Shown: positions 58,343 to 64,000 of the stretch, piece after piece | Layout of the letters: each line of letters starts with the position of its first letter | Numbering within the stretch: position 1 is the stretch's first letter | Source: Melampsora larici-populina 98AG31 | Taxonomy: Eukaryota > Basidiomycota > Pucciniomycetes > Pucciniales > Melampsoraceae | Length of the DNA stretch: 64,000 nucleotides | NCBI RefSeq assembly: GCF_000204055.1 | Contig: NW_006768767.1 | Coordinates: forward strand, 1,656,498 to 1,720,497 | Direction of reading: 5' to 3' | Translations under genes and position numbers: made by a program | The notes under the pieces: generated by a model | The model's database searches: none | Seen by the model: only the letters and a program-made list of their open reading frames with translations | What the model was told of the DNA's origin: nothing

Positions 58343-59305
58343 ATGGATGTTCAGTATATATCAAATCCAAGTAACCTTGGACATCCATCACCAACTAAGG
58401 AGGAAATGGGGACTTGGTCGTGTTCATTAGAATCTTTATTTCATTCTCAGTCTCATTCTCAATCTCAACTTTCATCTCAACTTTCTTATATTTCATCTTT
58501 GGTATCAATGGCGGAAGAGCAAGCGGGGAAGACAACGGAGGATAGCAGTTTTCATGATTTCAATTTTAGTTCTCCTTTTAGTTCTATTACTGAATCTCTT
58601 TCTCAGTCTCAATTTTCAAGTTCTGGTATACAATTAGAAGGTTATGGAGGAAACATTCAAGAAATGGATAGAGGAATCAGGGAAGGTTTATTAGAGGAAG
58701 ATGAGTGGGAAACACTTCAAGCATTAAGCCAAGGATTTGATATAAGGCAGCAAGCTGAAATGTGTGAAGAATGGAGGAAAGGAGGATTGTTATGTTTTAC
58801 AAAATACAAACCTGTAGCAAAGAAAATTTGACCAGTCAACGCAGCTATGCCACAGAATCTCAACCCACCTTTACAAAGACCGCCAATGTCAAGGAATCCT
58901 TATGAGTCACCTTTAATAATGAATCCACCTGGATTTGTAGAAACAAAGAAGACAACATTGGAACGTTTAAAGATGTGTAATTTTGGGCCTCAAGATTGGT
59001 TAAGTGATGAAGAATTGAAGTTGTTATTACATGTAGTGGTATTACGGGAAGGAGCAATTGCTTATTGTGAAGAAGAAAGAGGGGTTTTGAAGCATTCTTA
59101 TGGTTTTCCTTATGCTATTCCAGTAGTAGATCATCAACCTTGGCAGAAGAAGCCAATTCCAATTCCGGTGGCCATCAAACCTGAATACATTGAATTAATA
59201 AGACAACAGCTAAGGACAGGATTATATGAACAATCAACATCTAGTTATTCAAGCCCAGTTTTTTTTTGTCAAGAAGCAGGACGGAAAGCTAAGAGTAGTT
59301 CATGA
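58343..59305 (+). pseudogene. Linker and RT N-terminal part with internal TGA
   Basis: A Ser/Gln-rich linker (SHSQSQLSSQLS) and the N-terminal RT approach (IPIPVAIKPEYIELIRQQL) share one frame, interrupted by TGA at 58829-58831. The same frame continues to 59305, where it runs into the shift at the nine-T run (about 59259-59267). Confidence 0.7.
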
Positions 59306-60206
59306 TTTACAAGAATTAAACAAAGTTACAATCAAGGATGCAGGAATGCCTCCAGCACCAGAAGAATTTGTAGAATCTTTTGCAGGGAGGTCATGTTATG
59401 GTTTAGGAGATATTATGGGGGGATATGATGAGAGGGAGTTAGCAGATTTCTCAAGACCTTTAACAACTTTCGAAACACCTTTAGGAAGATTTCAACTTCC
59501 TAGATTACCTCAAGGTGCAACAAACTCAGTAGTGGTATATCAAGCTCAAATGATGTGGATCCTTCAAGATGAAATTCCACAGAACGTAGGTATTTTCATT
59601 GATGACAGCGGAATCAAAGGTCCTGATTCTACTTACGACGAGGCAGTACTAGAAGAAAATCCTGGTATTAGACGTTTCATTTGGGAGTATGCAGTTACTG
59701 TACAAAGAGTCTTGTTTAGAATTGAGGAAGCTGGACTTACAGTTTCAGGAAAGAAATTTGCAGTTTGTGTTCCGGCATTAGAAATTGTGGGACATGTGGT
59801 ATGTAAAGAAGGAAGAACAATTTCAAAGAAGAAGAAAAACAAAATTCAGAATTGGCCTGTTCCTAGAAACACTACTGAGGTCTTATGTTTTTTGGGGATG
59901 TGTGTTAGAATGTTCATCAAGGATTTCTCGAAAATAGCAGCGCCTATGAGAAGATTGACTAGGAAAGATGTGGAATGGGATTGGAATGAAGAATGTCAGG
60001 AGGCTTTGGATACTTTAAAGAAGATTATTGGAGAAGACATTATGTTGAAAGGTTTAGAATATGGGGAGGGAGCAGGTAAAATTATATTAGCAGTGGATTC
60101 AAGTCAAATGGCGGCAGGCGGAGTATTGATGCAGGAAGACAAACAAGGGAAGGCAAGGCCGGTGTTTTATGAATCATTAGTTTTTTCACCAGTAGAATCA
60201 AGATAA
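59226..60206 (+). pseudogene. Reverse transcriptase and start of RNase H
   Basis: RT motifs are LRVVHDLQELN, YGLGDIMGGYDER (first Asp), RLPQGATNSVVVYQ and GIFIDDSG (the paired Asp), followed by the connection domain FLGMCVRMFIKDFS and RNase H start ILAVDSSQMAAGGVL. The catalytic Asp residues are intact. The frame ends at TAA 60204-60206, and the same frame resumes at once. Confidence 0.88.
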
Positions 60207-60245
60207 TCTCAACCAAAGTTAGAATTATGTGGAGTTGCAAGAATA

Positions 60246-61643
60246 TTGAAAAAGTTTCAAAGTAAATTATGGGGACAACATTTTGAGCTTCAAGTAGATG
60301 CTAAGTCTTTGGTAGAAATGATTAACCGGCCAACTCTACCAAATGCTCCAATGACTAGATGGGTTGCTTTTATTCAGTTATTCTCTTTTGATATTATTCA
60401 TAAATCAGGGAAGAACTTTGGTATGCCAGATGGACTTTCACGAAGACCAGTCGGGGAAGATTCTACTTCAGAGGGAGAAAATTGTGATGAAGAACAGAAG
60501 GACATTTCTTCATATGAAGGTTTCCCAGTCTCTACTATTAATGATGAGAATGATTTTCTGCCTTGGACTCAAGAAGGTTTATGGGCAACACTTGAAGAAT
60601 ATTTGAAGAATCTTCAGCGACCATCAAATTGTTCAGATGATAACTTTCAATGGATACAACATAAATTGAAGACTTTCTTTACGGAGCGTGGAAGGTTAAA
60701 GAAGAGAGGGGTACCTTGTGGAAGATTAGTGGTTTCAAGAAAAGAAGGACAGGAAATAGTTTTGCAAAGGTTACATGAAGAGATGGGGCATCGGGGGGTA
60801 GAAGAGACTTACAGAAAATGTTTAATTAGATTTTGGTGGCCAGAAATGAAAGAAGATGTGCGGAAATGGGTAATGTCTTGTGAAGCTTGTCAAAGAAGGA
60901 GTCCTAACACTCAAAATGAAAGAGGTCATGCTGCAGGGGAATCAACAGTATTTGGAAGAGTTAGTTTAGATGCAGTACATATTAAAACTGGTAAATTTAA
61001 GTATTTGATAGTAGCAAGGGATGATCTTTCAGGATGGGTTGAAGCCAAACCTTTACAAAAATTAACTTCAAAAGCAGTAGCAGACTTTATCTTGAAAGAA
61101 TGGATTTGGAGGTATGGGGCGGTGAAGTGTTTTACGGTAGATGGAGGACCAGAATTTAAAGGAGAATTAAGAGAAGCGGTGAGGATGTCGGGATCAAAGT
61201 TGGGGGAGGCTACTGCCTATTGGCCACAAGGTGAAGGAATGGTGGAAAGGGGACATCAACCCTTGAAGAATACTTTGGTAAAAATATGTGGTGAAGATGG
61301 AAGGAAGTGGGCAGAGAAATTGCCTCCAGTATTATTTTCAGATAGGATTTCGACCAAACGGACAACAGGATTTTCACCTTATGAAGTTCTCTTTAATCAG
61401 AAGGCAATCTTACCGGTTGATGTTGAGGCGGGGACTTTCCTTGGGGTGGATTGGGATAAGGTGACTACTAGAGAAGAATTATTAATGGCAAGGGTAGAAC
61501 AGTTGGAACAAAAGGATGAAATGTTGAAGAAGGCTTATGAAAAAATGATGAAATCAAGGACGGAAGGTATTATATATTGGGATAGGAAAAATTCACACAG
61601 GTTAAGAGGGTCATTAGAAATAGGATATTTGGTTTTAGTTTAG
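60246..61643 (+). pseudogene. RNase H end and integrase, cut off by MITE
   Basis: In frame with the preceding RT. It continues RNase H (FELQVDAKSLVEMI, GMPDGLSRR) and then integrase: zinc finger HEEMGHRGVEETY with CEACQRR, and the DDE core with D in SLDAVHIKTGKF, D in TVDGGPEFKG and E in GEGMVERGHQP. The C-terminal part (FSPYEVLFNQ, then a coiled segment) ends where the 778-bp MITE is inserted. The remaining integrase tail follows at 62421-62669 in a frame that continues if the MITE and one duplicated 8-mer are set aside. Confidence 0.88.
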
Positions 61644-62420
61644 GCCATTGCTATTTGCAGCCCACATGAAATCCATGTAGGTGCTGTCCCAATTACGCCT
61701 ACATGGTTGTTTTCCGCCAAAAAGCGCCTACATTTATGATGTAGGCGCTTTTTCCTTTTTCAAATGACGCCTACAGGCTGAAAAACCAATGTAGGCGTCA
61801 TTTGTGTACGCCTACATTCTAATAATAAAATGTAGGCGCTATTTTCAGGCGCCTACATTCTAAAAATAAAATGTAGGCGCTTTTTTTGAGCGCCTACATT
61901 GTTTTTTACATGTAGGCGCTTAAGTTAGTCATAAGGGTCTTATACACGTGTGAATACAAATCTATAAGGGTGCTGATATTAAATGATAAGGGTATTAAAT
62001 GTAAGAGTGCGCATTTGATTATAAAATTATAAGGGTCTTATAATTAATTATGAGGGTGTTGCAATTAAATCATAAGGGTGTTGAAATTAAATTATAAGGG
62101 TGTTGGTATTAATTTATAAGGGTGTTGGTATTCAATTATAAGGGACAAAAATTACGCCCACAGTCAAAAAAAAGATGTAGGCACATTTTTGTGACGCCTA
62201 CACAATGTAGGCGCTTCAAATTTACGCCTACATTTCATTTTTAGAATGTAGGTGTACACAAATGACGCCTACATTGGTTTTTCAGCCTGTAGGCGTCATT
62301 TGAAAAAGGAAAAAGCGCCTACATCATAAATGTAGGCACTTTTTCGTGGGAAACCTTCATGTAGGCGCTGTTTTGGCAGCGCCTACATGGATTTTGTGTG
62401 TGCTGCAAATAGCAAGGGCC
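61643..62420. mobile_element. 778-bp long-TIR MITE with GTAGGCG repeats
   Basis: Terminal 19 bases are GGCCATTGCTATTTGCAGC and GGCCCTTGCTATTTGCAGC (one mismatch), and inverted similarity extends for about 200 bases on each side. TTAGTTTA flanks both ends (61635-61642, 62421-62428), a perfect 8-bp duplication, which points to hAT- or P-type transposition. The arms are packed with CGCCTACAT and its inverse; the centre holds an ATAAGGGTGTTG minisatellite. No coding sequence. Confidence 0.92.
62050..62144 (+). repeat. 22-bp minisatellite inside the MITE
   Basis: Four tandem 22-bp units (starting 62050, 62072, 62094 and 62116) share AT(A/G)AGGGTGTTG and then an ATTAA-like block; a fifth starts at 62138. 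Irregular relatives extend left to about 61930. Confidence 0.85.
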
Positions 62421-62669
62421 TTAGTTTATAACAAAAGTTTGGAATCACAATGGGGTAAATTATTTAAAGATAGATGGAATGGACCTTATAGAGTACGGGA
62501 GCAATATCAAGGCGGATCTTACATTCTAGAAGAGTTAGATGGGACAGTATTAAGTAGACAAGTGGCGGCGGAACATATCAAAAGATTTTTTCCAAGAGGT
62601 GTTTCAGAAGCGGCAAGGGAAGAAGATTTTCAAGAGGAGGAATCAGGTAGTTCAAGTAGTTCAAATTAA
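62421..62669 (+). pseudogene. Integrase C-terminal tail of the gypsy element
   Basis: After the duplicated 8-mer the frame reads QWGKLFKDRWNGPYRVREQY and SYILEELDGT, the GPY/F-type module that follows the integrase core in gypsy elements. It ends with an acidic and Ser-rich tail and a TAA before A-rich sequence. Confidence 0.8.
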
Positions 62670-64000
62670 AATAAAGAAAATCAATAAAAAAATATATATC
62701 TCATATTCTTAGGTTTCTTTCATGTGTTATAGTTTTTTCTTTTTTCTTTTTTCTGTTTTTTTTTGGCGGTGTGGGATAGGATGACCAGGATGGAGGATGA
62801 TGGCAGGAATGGATAGTTATTACATTAAACAAACATCAACATAAGTAGTAGGGTGCGGGGCAGGCGCAACAATCAATAAATTCAACATTCAACATTCAAA
62901 TCAATTAAGCTGAATATGTAACACTACTTCAAATCACTTTTTTCACTTTTTTCTTTTTTTATATATACTTCAAAATTTTCAATTCAATAGCAGGGGGCAC
63001 GGGAAGGGTATTAGATAAATCAAACAAAATTTAGTCAAATTACAATCACAAATAAACAATAACATGGATTACTGCTATAACAAATTTTTTTTATTGTTTC
63101 ATTTTTCTACTTTATTACAAATTAATTCAATACTTTAACATTTTCTTTTCTTTTTGTCTCTTATGGTGGTAGGATATGGGTAGTTGAGGATGGTGGACAG
63201 AAGGCATGAATGGATAGTCAAGATTAAATTATAATAATAACAATATATAAATAACAGTCAAAATCAATATACAAATACAATTCAATAAAAATTATTAGTC
63301 AAGCAAACAACATAAATTACATACAAATTATCATCATTATCAATCTTTGGGTTCAAATTATGGATATGTTTCTTTTTTCTTTTTCTTTTTTTCTATGGGG
63401 GATTGGTCAGGATAGTTGAGGATAGAGGATTAGTTGGCTGGTAGGATAGATAAAACAAATTACATGTGTAGTAGGGGGACTGCGGCGGGACTCAAAAATT
63501 ATAACAGTCAAGTCAAACAAATAAACAATATGGATTACTACTACATACAACAAATACAATCAAAATTTACACATTACATTCTTCAGATTATATACATTAA
63601 AATTATTCAAATTATTATTACGTTAAGTGTTACAGAGATGTTTCTTTATTATTAATTATTCTTCATGGGGGTTAGGTTAGGATAGATGAGGGTGTGGGAT
63701 CAGCTGGCAGGTATTAGAATATGAGTGTTTCATTATTACATCAAATCAAAATTATCAAGACAAAATCAAATTAAAAATTACATCAATTAAAATCTGTAGT
63801 AGGGGGTTTGGGGAGAGGCTGCACATCATCATAAAACAATCAACGCGGCAATAAAATTACAATACAAAAATTAAATGGTTACTACTACGGCATACATCTT
63901 TTCAATTTTTAAATTTTCTCTTTTTTCTTTTTTTCTTTTTTTCTATGGGGATGTGACAGGTGTGTTGAGGGTGTTGGATTTAGGCAAGAGATTTATCAGC
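62670..64000. repeat. Diverged repeats in the 3' non-coding tail of the gypsy element
   Basis: A block of T-rich sequence, then ATGGGG.T.GG and GA(G)GATGG/GAGGGTG, recurs near 62763, 63163, 63395, 63665 and 63942. A second block, GTAGTAGGGGG, recurs near 62845, 63466 and 63795. Spacing is about 230-400 bases. No gene lies here. The 3' LTR should lie beyond the window end. Confidence 0.6.

Larger units (their letters stand above)
54850..62669 (+). mobile_element. Ty3/gypsy retrotransposon, lightly broken
   Basis: From the primer-binding site on, the order is Gag with CCHC knuckle, protease, RT, RNase H and integrase, followed by a C-terminal integrase segment after an inserted MITE. Lesions seen: frameshifts near 57895 and 58320, an in-frame TGA at 58829, a frameshift at a T run near 59260, a TAA at 60204, and the insertion at 61643. 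The rest is well kept, so it is much younger than the minus-strand element. No chromodomain is seen after integrase. The 3' LTR is beyond the window. Confidence 0.9.

Noticed and set aside
58829..58831. In-frame TGA in the gypsy element as programmed readthrough or selenocysteine
   Set aside because: Several other stops and frameshifts are present in the same element, so ordinary decay is simpler.

Overview
The window is eukaryotic and fungal. Coding regions are split by short GT-AG introns (about 55-115 bases), the sequence is AT-rich, and most of it is transposon. An alpha-type protein kinase, a Tet-like 2OG-Fe(II) oxygenase candidate and gypsy, hAT and CACTA elements together suggest a basidiomycete, most probably a rust fungus (Pucciniales). 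That placement is inferred from gene content, not from a marker gene. I saw no rRNA, tRNA or CRISPR.

Positions 1-9400: a decayed minus-strand Ty3/gypsy element (gag, RT, RNase H, integrase, chromodomain; 8134 down to 2556). Three smaller elements are inserted in it: a CACTA fold-back element that holds a 100-N assembly gap, a TTA-flanked 145-bp MITE, and a TATAG-rich 327-bp MITE. A fourth MITE, flanked by TA, follows at 9199-9402.

Positions 9400-23050: mostly anonymous sequence with relics of two host genes, an Eaf3/MRG15-like chromatin protein and a lipoate-protein ligase A. A 4.6-kb hAT transposon follows. Its nine predicted exons join in phase into an open 893-residue transposase.

Positions 24350-29570: host-type genes. 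An alpha-kinase (+) converges on a Tet-like oxygenase (-). Next comes an unrecognised five-exon gene with a clear paralogue at 51048-52458.

Positions 30737-48105: the standout. A 17,369-bp DNA transposon is bounded by 91-bp terminal inverted repeats (one mismatch) that begin CACTA and by a 3-bp ATT target duplication. It carries an open CACTA/Plavaka-type transposase of 1,111 residues and at least five further genes of unknown function, including coiled-coil and possibly SAP-like proteins. It sits between the two paralogous five-exon genes.

Positions 52500-64000: a younger plus-strand gypsy element with primer-binding site, gag-protease, RT/RNase H and integrase. It is broken by a few stops and frameshifts and, near the end of integrase, by a 778-bp MITE with a perfect 8-bp target duplication. 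Its non-coding tail of diverged repeats runs off the window.
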